DNA of 64,000 nucleotides from Nocardioides coralli (GTDB lineage Bacteria > Actinomycetota > Actinomycetes > Propionibacteriales > Nocardioidaceae): the NCBI RefSeq assembly GCF_019880385.1, contig NZ_CP082273.1, forward strand, positions 1,798,001-1,862,000. The letters run 5' to 3'. Under the pieces are notes generated by a model. It did no database searches. It had not been told where the DNA came from and saw nothing but the letters and a program-made list of their open reading frames with translations. Positions within the stretch are counted from its first letter, which is position 1. Each line of letters begins with the position of its first letter. The position numbers and the translations under genes are program-made. Positions 24,326 through 33,395 of this stretch are shown one piece after another.

Positions 24326-25351
24326 TCACCCGGCGACGACGACCGCCACGCCCAGGCCGTAGAGGACGAAGAGGGCGAGGCTCTCGAAGCCGATCCCGGC
24401 GGGGCCGCGCTTCTCGCGGCGGATGAGGCCCATCAGCAGCACGGCGGTCATCAACGCGCCCAGAGCGGTCCAGAACGTCACCTCGCCGGAGACCGCGTGG
24501 TAGATCGAGCCCTCGGTGTAGGCGACGTCGGAGAAGGCGGCGAAGAGGGTGTCGAACGCGTTGCCGCCGATGATGCCGGCCACCGCGAGCGTCAGGGCGC
24601 CGTTGCGCACGGCCGCGAGCGTCGTGACCAGCTCCGGCAGCGATGTGGCCACGGCCGTGAACAGCGTCCCCACGAGCGCCTCCCGGATCCCCGTGGTCGC
24701 CACGATGCTCGACGCCGCCTGCTCCAGCAGGTAGCCGGCGACGCCGATGGTCGCTGCCAGGACGGCGAACACGCCGAGCTGGCGTCGCAGCGGCTCCCGC
24801 TCGTTGTCCTCCTCCGGCTCGTCCACCCGGGTCTCGTGGGTCCGGGCGGGTCGCCACATCCGCTCCGACCTCGTCTGGCGGACCAGGCGAAGACCGTAGA
24901 GGTAGGAGGCCAGGAGCAGCGGGGTGACGACGTGGACGTGGCCGATCGTCCACTCCGGCATCGCGAAGGCCACCAGCAGCCAGGACAGCTGGGCCATCAG
25001 CAGCGCGCCCTGGATCAGGTTGCCGAGGGACGCCGCGGCGTGCTCGAGGTTGGCGCGGCGGTAGGTGATGTCGGCGACCGCGAGGAAGAGCGTCTGGACG
25101 GCGATCCCACCCACGGCGTTGGAGACGGCGAGGTCGGCCCGGCCGGAGCTGGCGGCCGACACCGAGAGCACGCTCCCGCTGAGGGAGGTGGCCAGTCCCA
25201 TCAGGACGGCGCCCGTGACCGCCTCGCCGAGCCCCGTGCGGTCCGCGAGACGGTCCACGACACCGGCCAGGCGGGTGCCGGCGACGCCGATGGCGAGGGT
25301 GCAGGCGAGGAAGAGCGCGATGGCGGTGCCGAGGGACAGCTGGTCCAGCAT
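24326..25351 (-). CDS. Sodium/calcium exchanger family (CaCA) antiporter
   Basis: 341-residue integral membrane protein with about ten hydrophobic segments in two halves around a charged cytosolic loop (PEEDNEREPLRRQ). The second alpha-repeat is canonical (AVATSLPELVTTLAAV, then GIIGGNAFD). The first is changed: GLATSLSGSVLSVSAA has Ser-Gly where Pro-Glu is usual, so ion specificity may differ. ATG 25351 has GGGGAGGAGGG about 7 bases upstream, which rules out the longer open frame. First gene of a probable two-gene operon with the ASCH fusion gene. Confidence 0.87.
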   Translation of the reverse strand: MLDQLSLGTAIALFLACTLAIGVAGTRLAGVVDRLADRTGLGEAVTGAVLMGLATSLSGSVLSVSAASSGRADLAVSNAVGGIAVQTLFLAVADITYRRANLEHAAASLGNLIQGALLMAQLSWLLVAFAMPEWTIGHVHVVTPLLLASYLYGLRLVRQTRSERMWRPARTHETRVDEPEEDNEREPLRRQLGVFAVLAATIGVAGYLLEQAASSIVATTGIREALVGTLFTAVATSLPELVTTLAAVRNGALTLAVAGIIGGNAFDTLFAAFSDVAYTEGSIYHAVSGEVTFWTALGALMTAVLLMGLIRREKRGPAGIGFESLALFVLYGLGVAVVVAG

Positions 25352-25468
25352 CGGCACACCCTCCTCCCCGGTCGCGTACGGGCGCACGGCCCACCCCGAC
25401 CGTACCGGCGGTCCCGGAGGTGCCCTGATGGGGACGGACGAGCCTGCGGAGAAGCGGAGATGAACGAA

Positions 25469-25498
25469 GGCCCCTGACATCGCTGGATGTCAGGGGCC
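25469..25498 (-). terminator. Terminator of tRNA-Leu
   Basis: A perfect 13-base stem (GGCCCCTGACATC with GATGTCAGGGGCC) and 4-base loop, 14 bases beyond the tRNA 3' end on the minus strand. Confidence 0.8.
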
Positions 25499-25512
25499 AA
25501 GGGAGGTGCTGC

Positions 25513-25602
25513 TGGTGTCCGAGGGGGGACTTGAACCCCCACGCCCGTTAATAGGGCACTAGCACCTCAAGCTAGCGCGTCTGCCAATTCCGCCACCCGG
25601 AC
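25513..25602 (-). tRNA. tRNA-Leu (GAG), CCA encoded
   Basis: The minus strand folds as a class II tRNA. The acceptor stem GTCCGGG pairs with CTCGGAC, with discriminator A and an encoded CCA. The anticodon stem CTAGC/GCTAG encloses loop TTGAGGT with anticodon GAG, reading CUC and CUU. A long variable arm and the T-loop sequence GGTTCAAGTCC are present. It reads leftward, so the downstream hairpin at 25469-25498 ends its transcript. Confidence 0.96.
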
Positions 25603-25681
25603 GAGTGCGGTGGAACAGTAGCAAAACCGGAGGTCGACTCCCGCATCGGGGAGGGCTGCTCGAGGTGCCAGTATGGAGCGC

Positions 25682-27013
25682 ATGGTTGAGGACCGCGACG
25701 ACGCGACGGACGAGCGCCCCTACGACCCTGCCGGGGAGGTCGTCGACCTCTGCCGCGACCTGATCCGGATCGACACCAGCAACTACGGCGACCACAGCGG
25801 ACCGGGGGAGCGGAAGGCCGCCGAGCACGTCGCGACACTGCTCGACGAGGTCGGTATCGAGACCACGGTGGTCGAGGAGACGGCAGGTCGGACCAGCCTG
25901 ATCGCCCACTGGGGGGTGCCGTCGGACCGTCCCGGCCTGCTCCTCCACGGTCACCTCGACGTCGTCCCGGCCGCCGCCGAGGACTGGCAGGTCGACCCCT
26001 TCTCGGGAGAGGTGCAGGACGGCTACGTCTGGGGGCGGGGGGCGGTCGACATGAAGGACTTCGACGCCATGCTGCTCTCGGTCGTGCGCGCGCGGACCCG
26101 GGCCGGGCGACTGCCCGACCGGCCGATCGTGCTGGCGTTCACCGCGGACGAGGAGGCGGGGGGCGCCCACGGCGCAAAGGTCATGGTCGACACCCACGCC
26201 GAGCACTTCGACGGGGTCACCGATGCGGTCGGCGAGGTCGGCGGTTTCAGCACCACGGTCCGCGGGCAGCGGATCTACCTCGTCGAGGCGGCCGAGAAGG
26301 GGATGGCCTGGATGAGGCTGACGGCGCGGGGACGGGCCGGCCACGGATCGATGATCAATCCCGACAACGCCGTCACCCGGATCTCGGCCGCCGTGGCGCG
26401 ACTGGGGGCCCACGAGTGGCCCGTCCGGCTCACGCCGGCGATGGAGGTGCTGCTCGCGACCGTCGCCGACCTGGCAGGCACCGAGGCCACGCCTGACAAC
26501 GCCGAGGCCCTGGTGGAGGAGTTCGGCGGCGCCGCCCGGATGCTCGGCGCGGTGATCCGGCACACCACCAACCCGACGATGCTCGAGGCTGGCTACAAGG
26601 CCAACGTGATCCCGACCGAGGCGTCGGCCACCGTCGACGGACGCTTCCTGCCGGGTTACGAGGACGAGTTCTTCCGCACGGTGGCCGAGCTGGTCGGCGA
26701 CGACATCGAGGTCGACTACGTCAGCCGGCAGCAGCCCTGGGAGACGCCGTACGACGGAGCGCTGGTCGACGCCATGCACCGCTCGCTGCTGGCCGAGGAT
26801 CCCGACGCCCGGGTCGCCCCCTTCCTCATGAGCGGCGGCACCGACGCCAAGCACTTCCGGAAGCTCGGCATGCGCTCCTACGGGTTCGCGCCGCTGCGGC
26901 TCCCCGCCGACCTCGACTTCACCGCCCTCTTCCACGGTGTGGACGAGCGGGTGCCGGTCGACGCGCTGGAGTTCGGCGCCCGCGTCTTCGACCGCTTCCT
27001 CGACGACGTCTGA
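25682..27013 (+). CDS. M20 family metallopeptidase
   Basis: Zinc-dependent aminoacylase/dipeptidase/DapE-type hydrolase, 443 residues, cytosolic. Metal and catalytic motifs: LLLHGHLDVVPA (His and Asp ligand/catalytic), GRGAVDMKDFDA (Asp bridging), TADEEAGG (Glu general base and Glu ligand), GHGSM in the dimerisation domain, and a late His in FHGVDERVP. Start ATG 25682 is preferred to ATG 25673 because CAGTAT ends 7 bases before it. Substrate not deducible; it is not next to lysine or arginine synthesis genes. Confidence 0.9.
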   Translation: MVEDRDDATDERPYDPAGEVVDLCRDLIRIDTSNYGDHSGPGERKAAEHVATLLDEVGIETTVVEETAGRTSLIAHWGVPSDRPGLLLHGHLDVVPAAAEDWQVDPFSGEVQDGYVWGRGAVDMKDFDAMLLSVVRARTRAGRLPDRPIVLAFTADEEAGGAHGAKVMVDTHAEHFDGVTDAVGEVGGFSTTVRGQRIYLVEAAEKGMAWMRLTARGRAGHGSMINPDNAVTRISAAVARLGAHEWPVRLTPAMEVLLATVADLAGTEATPDNAEALVEEFGGAARMLGAVIRHTTNPTMLEAGYKANVIPTEASATVDGRFLPGYEDEFFRTVAELVGDDIEVDYVSRQQPWETPYDGALVDAMHRSLLAEDPDARVAPFLMSGGTDAKHFRKLGMRSYGFAPLRLPADLDFTALFHGVDERVPVDALEFGARVFDRFLDDV

Positions 27014-27023
27014 GCGGTCGACC

Positions 27024-27263
27024 TCAGGCCGACATCCCGAAGGAGACGGTCGGACGCTGGCGGATGATCTTGCGACGCAGGATCACCCGGCGGGTGCCGT
27101 CGGGGGCCACGCGCACGCGGTCGAGCTCCCACCCGCCGTGCTCGGCTCGCTCGACCAGCATCCGGGTCACCGCGTTGCGGGAGAAGTCGCGTGAGATGAG
27201 CAGCTTCTCGAACTGCCACTCCACGCCTGGCCCGAGCGGTCGATGGGTCGGGCGGGTGGTCAC
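27024..27263 (-). CDS. DUF5703 family small protein
   Basis: 79 residues, small basic protein with VEWQFEKLLISRDFSRNAVTRML and GGWELDRVRV, a pattern I associate with DUF5703 proteins of actinobacteria. No membrane segment or signal. Its GTG start overlaps the aldo/keto reductase stop (GTGA, 4 bases), so it is co-translated with that gene. Function unknown. Confidence 0.82.
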   Translation of the reverse strand: MTTRPTHRPLGPGVEWQFEKLLISRDFSRNAVTRMLVERAEHGGWELDRVRVAPDGTRRVILRRKIIRQRPTVSFGMSA

Positions 27264-28213
27264 GGGCCGTCACCCGACACGTCGTCGAGCGCGGTGGCGA
27301 TCTCGGGAGGCAGCGAGAGGTCCTCGACCGCGAGGGCGTCGCGCAGCTGGGCCGCGGTCCTGGCACCCACGAGGGGTGCCGTGACGCCAGGCCGGTCGCG
27401 CACCCACACCAGGGCCACCTGCAGCGGCGTCCAGCCGAGGCCGTCGGCCGCCCGGCACACCGCCTCGACGACCCCCGAGGCGTGGGGGCCGAGGTAGTTC
27501 TCAACGAACCCGGCGAAGTGCGGTGACGCCGCCCGCGAGTCCGCGGGAGTCGAGTGCCGGTACTTCCCGGTCAGCACACCCCGGCCGAGCGGGGACCAGG
27601 GCAGCACGCCCAGGCCCAGCGCCTGGGCGGCGGGAAGGACCTCGGCCTCGACGTCGCGGTTGAGCAGGGAGTACTCGACCTGGGTCGAGGCGAGCGTCGC
27701 CCGGCCTGGCACTGCGCGCTGCCAGGCGCCGGCCCAGGCGGTCTGCCAGCCGGTGTAGTTGGAGATGCCGACGTAGGAGGCCCGACCGCTGGTCACCGCG
27801 ATGTCGAGCGCGCTCAAGGTCTCCTCGAGCGGGGTGTCGTCGACCCAGGTGTGCACCTGCCACAGGTCCACGTGGTCGACCCCCAGCCGTCGCAGCGACT
27901 CGTCGAGGGTGGTCAGCAGGTGGCCGCGGGACGCGTTGGTGACCCGCTGCCCGGTCCGGCGGGAGATGCCGGCCTTGGTCGCGATGACCACCTCGTCGCG
28001 GGAGACGACGTCGCGCACCAGCTTGGCGATCAGCTCCTCCGAGGCGCCGTCGCCGTAGCCGGCCGCGGTGTCGAGCAGGGTGCCGCCCGCCTCCGCGAAG
28101 GCGACCAGCTGGTCGCGAGCCTCGTGCTCGTCGGTGTCACGCCCCCAGGTCAACGTGCCGAGGCCCAGCCGGGACACCTTCAGGCCGGTGTTGCCCAGGA
28201 CGCGTTGCTGCAT
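27260..28213 (-). CDS. Aldo/keto reductase
   Basis: NADPH-dependent TIM-barrel oxidoreductase of 317 residues. Starts with MQQRVLGNTGLKVSRLGLGT. Catalytic tetrad elements: Asp and Tyr in LLDTAAGYGDGASEE, Lys in VIATKAGI, His in LWQVHTW. GISNYTGWQ and the C-terminal ALVWVRDRPGV cofactor strand fit the YghZ/Tas-like AKR class. ATG 28213 has a TAGCCT box 7 bases upstream; the longer open frame is excluded. Physiological carbonyl substrate unknown. Confidence 0.92.
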   Translation of the reverse strand: MQQRVLGNTGLKVSRLGLGTLTWGRDTDEHEARDQLVAFAEAGGTLLDTAAGYGDGASEELIAKLVRDVVSRDEVVIATKAGISRRTGQRVTNASRGHLLTTLDESLRRLGVDHVDLWQVHTWVDDTPLEETLSALDIAVTSGRASYVGISNYTGWQTAWAGAWQRAVPGRATLASTQVEYSLLNRDVEAEVLPAAQALGLGVLPWSPLGRGVLTGKYRHSTPADSRAASPHFAGFVENYLGPHASGVVEAVCRAADGLGWTPLQVALVWVRDRPGVTAPLVGARTAAQLRDALAVEDLSLPPEIATALDDVSGDGP

Positions 28214-28220
28214 GCCGTGA

Positions 28221-28236
28221 AGGCTATCCGTACGCT
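28221..28236. promoter_or_regulatory. Back-to-back leaderless promoters of the reductase and uppP genes
   Basis: Minus-strand TAGCCT (28221-28226) and plus-strand TACGCT (28231-28236) are separated by 4 bases, so RNA polymerase could occupy only one at a time. Each ends 7-8 bases before its start codon. Confidence 0.55.
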
Positions 28237-28244
28237 TGCCCGTC

Positions 28245-29069
28245 GTGTGGGATCTCCTCAAGGCCGTCGTGCTCGGCACCCTCCAGGGCCTCACCGAGTT
28301 CCTCCCGATCTCGAGCAGTGCCCACCTCCGGATCTTCCCGGAGCTCTTCGGCTGGGGCGACCCGGGCGCGGCGTTCACCGCCGTCATCCAGATCGGGACC
28401 GAGCTGGCGGTGCTGCTCTACTTCCGCAAGGACCTGTGGCGGATCGGTTCGACATGGGTGCGGTCGCTGTTCCAGCCCGAGTACCGCGGTCATCTCGACT
28501 CGCGGCTCGGGTGGTTCATCATCATCGGCTCGCTACCGATCGTGGTGCTCGGGATCCTGCTCAAGGACGTCATCGAGGGGCAGTTCCGCAACCTCTGGAT
28601 CATCGGCACCACCCTGGTCGTGCTCGGCATCATCCTGGGCGTGGCCGACCGGGTCAGCGCCGACCGCAAGAAGATCAAGAACCTCACGCTGCGGGACGCG
28701 ATCCTCATGGGGTGCGCACAGGCGTGTGCCCTCGTCCCCGGCGTCTCGCGCTCCGGCGCCACCATCTCGATGGGCCGCTTCCTCGGCTACGAGCGCGAGG
28801 CAGCCACCCGCTACGCCTTCCTGCTGGCGGTCCCGGCGGTCGTGGGCGCCGGCCTCTTCGAGCTGCGGGAGATCCCGAACGGCGACAACGCCTACGGCTG
28901 GGGCCCGACGGTCGTGGCGACCGTCGTCTCGTTCGTCGTGGGGTACGCCGCGATCGCGTGGCTGCTCCGCTACATCTCGACGCACTCCTACACCCCGTTC
29001 GTGCTCTACCGCGTGGTGCTCGGCTCCGCGACGCTGCTGCTGGTCGCCACCGGGGTGCTCAGCCCGTGA
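28245..29069 (+). CDS. uppP: Undecaprenyl-diphosphatase
   Basis: BacA/UppP membrane phosphatase, 274 residues, recycling the lipid carrier for peptidoglycan and glycan synthesis. Signature motifs: QGLTEFLPISSSAHL near the N-terminus and PGVSRSGATIS in the middle, both part of the active site. About eight hydrophobic segments. GTG 28245 is preferred to TTG 28236 because the TTG lies inside the -10 box. In M. tuberculosis the corresponding gene (Rv2136c) is next to the same phosphomutase-like/DUF3090 genes as here. It ends 3 bases from corA, tail to tail. Confidence 0.95.
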   Translation: MWDLLKAVVLGTLQGLTEFLPISSSAHLRIFPELFGWGDPGAAFTAVIQIGTELAVLLYFRKDLWRIGSTWVRSLFQPEYRGHLDSRLGWFIIIGSLPIVVLGILLKDVIEGQFRNLWIIGTTLVVLGIILGVADRVSADRKKIKNLTLRDAILMGCAQACALVPGVSRSGATISMGRFLGYEREAATRYAFLLAVPAVVGAGLFELREIPNGDNAYGWGPTVVATVVSFVVGYAAIAWLLRYISTHSYTPFVLYRVVLGSATLLLVATGVLSP

Positions 29070-29072
29070 GCG

Positions 29073-30053
29073 TCACAGCCAGCCCGACCGCTTGAAGATC
29101 CAGAGCAGGCCGCCCGAGGCGCCGACCATGAGCAGCAGGGCCCAGGCGTAGCCGAGGCTCCACCCGAGCTCGGGCATGTGGTCGAAGTTCATCCCGTAGA
29201 TCCCGGCGATCAGGGTGGGCACCACGATCAGGGCGGCGGCAGCAGAGATCTTGCGCAGGTCCTCGTTCTGGCGGACGGAGATCTGCGCCAGGTGGGCCTC
29301 GAACGCCGTGGACAGCAGCCCGTCGAGGGTCTCGGTCGTCTCGGAGACGCGGGTGAGGTGGTCGGCGACGTCGCGGAAGTAGACTTGCGTCTCCTCGGGG
29401 ACGAGCTCGACCTGACCGCTGAGGAACCGGCGCATGGGCTCGCGCAGTGGCTGCACCGCCCGGCGGACCTCGGCGAGCTCCCGCTTGAGCACGTAGATCC
29501 GGGCCGAGTCGCGGGTGAGCTCCTGGGAGAACACGGACAGCTCGACCTCGTCGACGTCGATCTCGAGCTCGGCGGCCACCCGCTCGTAGCCGTCGACGAC
29601 GGCGTCGCACACCGCGTGCAGGACGGCCGAGGGCCCGTGGGCCAGCAGCGCGTGCTGGTCCTCCAGCTGGGCGCGGGCCTCGCGGAGCCCGGCGCCCTCG
29701 CCGTGCCGGACGGTGACCACGAAGTCGTGACCCTGGAAGATGCTGATCTCCCCGGTCTCGACGGCGTCGCGCTCGTCGACGTACCACAGGGTCTTGAGGA
29801 TCATGAAGAGCGTGTCGTCGTAGAGCTCGAGCTTGGGGCGCTGGTGGGCCTTGACGGCGTCCTCGATCGCGAGCTCGTGGAGCCCGAACACCTCGGCCAG
29901 CTGGTCGAGCTCCGCCTGTCCCGGTTCGTGGAGCCCGACCCACATGAAGTCACCGTCGCCGTGCAGCTGACGCCGGATCGCACGTAGGTCGTCGACCGAG
30001 CCCTCCACCGGGACGCGCTCGCCCCCGCGGTAGAGGGCGGCGTCGACGATCAC
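29073..30053 (-). CDS. corA: CorA family magnesium/cobalt transporter
   Basis: 326 residues: a soluble N-terminal alpha/beta domain, a long stalk helix, and two C-terminal membrane helices. The first helix ends in the diagnostic YGMNF (GMN selectivity motif, about residue 281), followed by a short MPEL loop. GTG 30053 has TAGCCT 6 bases upstream on the minus strand, so it is probably leaderless, which leaves no room for a magnesium riboswitch. Homopentameric channel in the cytoplasmic membrane. Confidence 0.95.
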   Translation of the reverse strand: MIVDAALYRGGERVPVEGSVDDLRAIRRQLHGDGDFMWVGLHEPGQAELDQLAEVFGLHELAIEDAVKAHQRPKLELYDDTLFMILKTLWYVDERDAVETGEISIFQGHDFVVTVRHGEGAGLREARAQLEDQHALLAHGPSAVLHAVCDAVVDGYERVAAELEIDVDEVELSVFSQELTRDSARIYVLKRELAEVRRAVQPLREPMRRFLSGQVELVPEETQVYFRDVADHLTRVSETTETLDGLLSTAFEAHLAQISVRQNEDLRKISAAAALIVVPTLIAGIYGMNFDHMPELGWSLGYAWALLLMVGASGGLLWIFKRSGWL

Positions 30054-30059
30054 CCTCCG

Positions 30060-30078
30060 AGGCTAACGCCAGTACAGT
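30060..30078. promoter_or_regulatory. Back-to-back leaderless promoters of corA and the phosphomutase-like gene
   Basis: Minus-strand TAGCCT (30060-30065) and plus-strand TACAGT (30073-30078), 7 bases apart. They end 6 and 7 bases before their start codons at 30053 and 30086. Confidence 0.55.
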
Positions 30079-30085
30079 CCCCGGC

Positions 30086-30796
30086 ATGGCAACCCTGCTG
30101 CTGGTCCGGCATGCGCGCTCCACCGCCAACGCGCAGGGAGTCCTCACCGGACGGCTGCCCGGGGTCTCCCTCGACGAGACCGGGCGCGAGCAGGCCGAGC
30201 GTGTCGCCCGCCGGCTGGCCGCGGTTCCCCTGACCGGACTGGTCACCAGCCCGCTGGATCGCTGCCGGGAGACCGCGGCCGCGATCCGGGCGGCGCAGCC
30301 CCGGGCCTTGCGGGTCACCACGGAGCGTGGCCTGGTCGAGTGCGACTACGGCGACTGGCAGGGTCGGCCGCTCAAGGACCTCGCCCGCGAAAAGCTGTGG
30401 AAGGCCGTCCAGCGGCAGCCCGCGTCCGTGACCTTCCCGGGTGGGGAGTCGCTCGCCGCGATGTCGGCCCGGGCGGTCGCCGCCGTACGCCGCCACGACA
30501 GCCGGGTGGAGGCCGACGCCGGCCCACGGGCGGTCTGGGCGGCCGTGACGCACGGTGACATCGTCAAGGCCGTGCTCGCCGACGCGCTCGGGCTGCACCT
30601 CGACCTGTTCCAGCGGATCCATGTCGATCCGGGCTCGGTGTCGGTGGTGCACTACACCGGCGACGGTGCCGTCGTCGTCCAGTCGAACACCCACGAGGGC
30701 GACCTGGCCTGGCTGGCTCCGAAGGGCCGTCGGCGCGCGCCCCGGACCGGTGTGGTGGGCGGCGGCGCCGGGCCCGCCACTGGCAGCGGTCACTAG
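30086..30796 (+). CDS. Histidine phosphatase family protein (MSMEG_4193-type phosphomutase-like)
   Basis: 236 residues of the phosphoglycerate mutase-like superfamily. LLLVRHARSTANAQG carries the phospho-accepting His, SPLDRCRETA the second Arg, LVECDYGDWQGRP the acid, and AAVTHGDIVKAVL the second catalytic His. The order with DUF3090, SCO1664 and mshC genes downstream is conserved in actinobacteria. Substrate unknown. The C-terminal 25 residues are low complexity. Its TAG stop forms part of the next gene's -10 box. Confidence 0.9.
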   Translation: MATLLLVRHARSTANAQGVLTGRLPGVSLDETGREQAERVARRLAAVPLTGLVTSPLDRCRETAAAIRAAQPRALRVTTERGLVECDYGDWQGRPLKDLAREKLWKAVQRQPASVTFPGGESLAAMSARAVAAVRRHDSRVEADAGPRAVWAAVTHGDIVKAVLADALGLHLDLFQRIHVDPGSVSVVHYTGDGAVVVQSNTHEGDLAWLAPKGRRRAPRTGVVGGGAGPATGSGH

Positions 30797-30799
30797 GGT
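30794..30799 (+). promoter_or_regulatory. -10 box TAGGGT overlapping a stop codon
   Basis: TAGGGT ends 6 bases before GTG 30806 and includes the stop of the preceding gene, allowing independent leaderless expression of DUF3090. Confidence 0.5.
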
Positions 30800-30805
30800 G
30801 GGGCC

Positions 30806-31378
30806 GTGCCCATCGTTCACAGCTTCGACCCCCCCGAGCGGTTCATCGCCGGCACCGTCGGTGAGCCCGGCGAGCGCACCTTCTTCCTCCAGGCACGGGC
30901 GGGCAACCGGCTGGTGAGCGTGGCTCTCGAGAAGCAGCAGGTCGTCGCGCTCGCGGAGCGCATGGACCAGCTGCTCGACGAGCTGATGCAGGCTGACACG
31001 CAAGGCGTCGTGCCGGCGGTCGCGCCCCTCGACCTCGACGACAGCGAGCCGCTCGACCAGCCGATCGAGGAGGAGTTCCGCGCCGGGACGATGACCCTCT
31101 CCTGGGATCCCGCCGACGAGCGGGTCGTCATCGAGGTCTTCCCTTACAGCGAGGCGGCGGTGGTCTCGCCCGACCAGGTCGACGAGGACTTCGAGGAGCC
31201 CGAGCCGGAGGAGCTGCTGCTGGTCCGGTTGCCGGCGGCCGCGGCGCGGTCGTTCGTCAAGCGGGCCGGGCAGGTCGTGGAGGCCGGACGGCCCAGCTGT
31301 CCGTTCTGCGGCGAGCCGATGGACCCCCAGGGCCACCTCTGCGTCCGGGCGAACGGCTTCAAGCGCCGCGACCCGTGA
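30806..31378 (+). CDS. DUF3090 family protein
   Basis: 190 residues, soluble. Conserved actinobacterial protein with FxPPERFIAGTVGEPGERTFFLQA-type opening, acidic middle, and a C-terminal zinc-ribbon-like CPFCGEPMDPQGHLC. Function unknown; the neighbourhood (phosphomutase-like, SCO1664, mshC) is a conserved cluster. Its stop overlaps the start of the SCO1664 gene by 4 bases (GTGA). Confidence 0.92.
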   Translation: MPIVHSFDPPERFIAGTVGEPGERTFFLQARAGNRLVSVALEKQQVVALAERMDQLLDELMQADTQGVVPAVAPLDLDDSEPLDQPIEEEFRAGTMTLSWDPADERVVIEVFPYSEAAVVSPDQVDEDFEEPEPEELLLVRLPAAAARSFVKRAGQVVEAGRPSCPFCGEPMDPQGHLCVRANGFKRRDP

Positions 31379-32130
31379 CGCCCCTCGACGGCGACCTCAC
31401 GCTCCACGGGCGGATCATGCCCGCCTCCAACGCGACGTTCGTGGGCGAGATCGGCGGCACCCGGGTCGTCTACAAGCCGGTGGCGGGGGAGCGGCCGCTC
31501 TGGGACTTCCCCGACGGCTCCCTGGCCCGTCGCGAGGTGGCGGCCTACCTCGTCTCCGAGGCCATCGGCTGGCGGGTCGTCCCCCACACGGTCATCCGGG
31601 AGGGTCCCCACGGCCCCGGGATGGTCCAGGTGTGGCAGGAGCCCGACGCGACCCAGGCCGCGGTCACCCTGGTGCCGGAGGGCGCGATCCCGCCCGGCTT
31701 CCGGCACGTGTTCGACGGCCTCGACCAGCACGACCAGCCGATCGCGCTGGTCCACGAGGACAGCGTGCCCTTGCGGCGGATGGCGGTCTTCGACGTGGTG
31801 GTCAACAACGCCGACCGCAAGGGGGGCCACGTCCTGGAGATGGTGGACGGCCACCGGTACGGCGTCGACCACGGCGTCACCTTCCACGTCGACCCCAAGC
31901 TGCGGACGGTGCTGTGGGGCTGGGCGGGGGAGCCGCTGGACGAGGACGAGGTGACCGGCCTGGAGCGCCTGCAGGCCGCCCTCGACGGTGACCTCGCCGA
32001 CCGGCTCGCAGGGCTGCTGTCCGAGCGCGAGGTGGACCAGCTCCGTCGCCGGTGCGCGGAGCTGAGCGGCGAGCGCTGCTTCCCCCAGCCGGGTGGGGAC
32101 TGGCCCGCGATCCCGTGGCCCCCGTTCTGA
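31375..32130 (+). CDS. SCO1664 family protein (PI3K/PI4K-like fold)
   Basis: 251 residues. The family has remote similarity to phosphatidylinositol-kinase-like folds: [16 protein letters not shown] (Lys of nucleotide site), [16 protein letters not shown] (catalytic loop-like, with Asp-Arg-Lys) and [10 protein letters not shown] (metal Asp). Whether it phosphorylates anything is not known. Coupled to DUF3090 by a GTGA overlap. It precedes mshC as in streptomycetes and mycobacteria. Confidence 0.9.
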   Translation: MTPLDGDLTLHGRIMPASNATFVGEIGGTRVVYKPVAGERPLWDFPDGSLARREVAAYLVSEAIGWRVVPHTVIREGPHGPGMVQVWQEPDATQAAVTLVPEGAIPPGFRHVFDGLDQHDQPIALVHEDSVPLRRMAVFDVVVNNADRKGGHVLEMVDGHRYGVDHGVTFHVDPKLRTVLWGWAGEPLDEDEVTGLERLQAALDGDLADRLAGLLSEREVDQLRRRCAELSGERCFPQPGGDWPAIPWPPF

Positions 32131-32141
32131 CAGCGCCCGGA

Positions 32142-32147
32142 TACGCT
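32142..32147 (+). promoter_or_regulatory. -10 box of mshC (TACGCT)
   Basis: TACGCT ends 6 bases before ATG 32154, no ribosome site; supports this start rather than an upstream one. Confidence 0.55.
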
Positions 32148-32153
32148 TCCCGC

Positions 32154-33395
32154 ATGCGTGCGTGGACCCCCGTCGCCATCCCCCGCCTCGAGGTGTCCGG
32201 ACCCGAGGTGCGGCTCCACGACACCGCGACGGGGGAGCGCCGCGAGGTCACCCCGGAATCAGGACCGGCCCGCCTCTACGTCTGCGGCATCACGCCGTAC
32301 GACGCCACCCACCTGGGTCACGCCGCGACGTACGTCGGCTTCGACCTGCTCAACCGTGCCTGGCGCAACGCCGGCCACGCCGTCACCTACGTGCAGAACG
32401 TCACGGACGTCGACGACCCGTTGCTCGAACGGGCGACCGAGGTCGGCGTCGACTGGCAGGAGCTCGCCCAGCGGGAGACGGAGCTGTTCGGCCAGGACAT
32501 GGCCGCCCTGCGGGTGCTCCCGCCCGAGGTCTACCTCGGCGCGGTCGAGTCGATCCCGCTGGTCATCGAGCTGGTGCGTCGGCTGGAGGAGACCGGGTCG
32601 GTCTACCGGGTCGACGACGACCTCTACTTCTCCGTGACGGCGGACCCGGCCTTCGGGGAGCTGTCCGGATGGACCCGCGACCAGATGCTGGCCGTCGTGG
32701 GTGACCGGGGCGGCGACCCCGACCGGCCGGGCAAGAAGGACCCGCTCGACTGCGTGCTGTGGCGGGCTGAGCGCCCCGGCGAGCCGGCCTGGGACTCGCC
32801 GTACGGCCGGGGCCGGCCCGGGTGGCACGTGGAGTGCACGGCGATCGCGCTGGAGCACCTCGGTACCGCCTTCGACGTGCAGGCCGGCGGCAGCGACCTG
32901 GTCTTCCCCCACCACGAGATGTGCGCCGCCGAGGCCCAGGTCGCCGTGCCCGGCCAACCCTTCGCCCGCACCTACGCCCACGCGGGGATGGTGGGCTTCG
33001 ACGGCGAGAAGATGTCGAAGTCCCGCGGCAACCTGGTCTTCGTCAGTGCGCTGCGCAACAGCGACGTCGACCCGATGGCGATCCGGTTGGCCCTGCTGCG
33101 CCACCACTACCGGGCGGACTGGGAGTGGACCGACGACGAGCTGCTCGGTGCGGTCGACACCCTCGCCGAGTGGCGCGGTGCGCTGTCGCTCGGTGCCGGT
33201 GCACCAGCCGCCCCCGTGGTCCCAGCCGTGCTCGACGCGCTCGCCGACGACCTCGACGCGCCGAGGGCCGTCGCGGCCGTGCAGGCCTGGGTGGACGCCA
33301 CGCTCGGGCACGACGGTCCGGCCGACACCAGCGACCCGCACGCGGCGGCCACGGTGCACCAGCTGCTCGACGCCGCTCTCGGGCTCGCGCTCTGA
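32154..33395 (+). CDS. mshC: Cysteine:glucosaminyl-inositol ligase of mycothiol synthesis
   Basis: ATP-dependent ligase joining cysteine to 1D-myo-inosityl glucosamine, the step before acetylation to mycothiol; 413 residues. It is a cysteinyl-tRNA synthetase relative without the anticodon domain. Visible: zinc Cys and HIGH-like motif in [16 protein letters not shown], further zinc ligands in [14 protein letters not shown] and [10 protein letters not shown], and the KMSKS loop. Mycothiol is restricted to actinobacteria, which helps place the organism. Followed by a repeat-containing gap and convergent PAC2. Confidence 0.95.
   Translation: MRAWTPVAIPRLEVSGPEVRLHDTATGERREVTPESGPARLYVCGITPYDATHLGHAATYVGFDLLNRAWRNAGHAVTYVQNVTDVDDPLLERATEVGVDWQELAQRETELFGQDMAALRVLPPEVYLGAVESIPLVIELVRRLEETGSVYRVDDDLYFSVTADPAFGELSGWTRDQMLAVVGDRGGDPDRPGKKDPLDCVLWRAERPGEPAWDSPYGRGRPGWHVECTAIALEHLGTAFDVQAGGSDLVFPHHEMCAAEAQVAVPGQPFARTYAHAGMVGFDGEKMSKSRGNLVFVSALRNSDVDPMAIRLALLRHHYRADWEWTDDELLGAVDTLAEWRGALSLGAGAPAAPVVPAVLDALADDLDAPRAVAAVQAWVDATLGHDGPADTSDPHAAATVHQLLDAALGLAL

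Noticed and set aside
30054..30085. Possible magnesium riboswitch for corA
   Set aside because: Only 32 bases separate the divergent starts and the gene appears leaderless, leaving no room.
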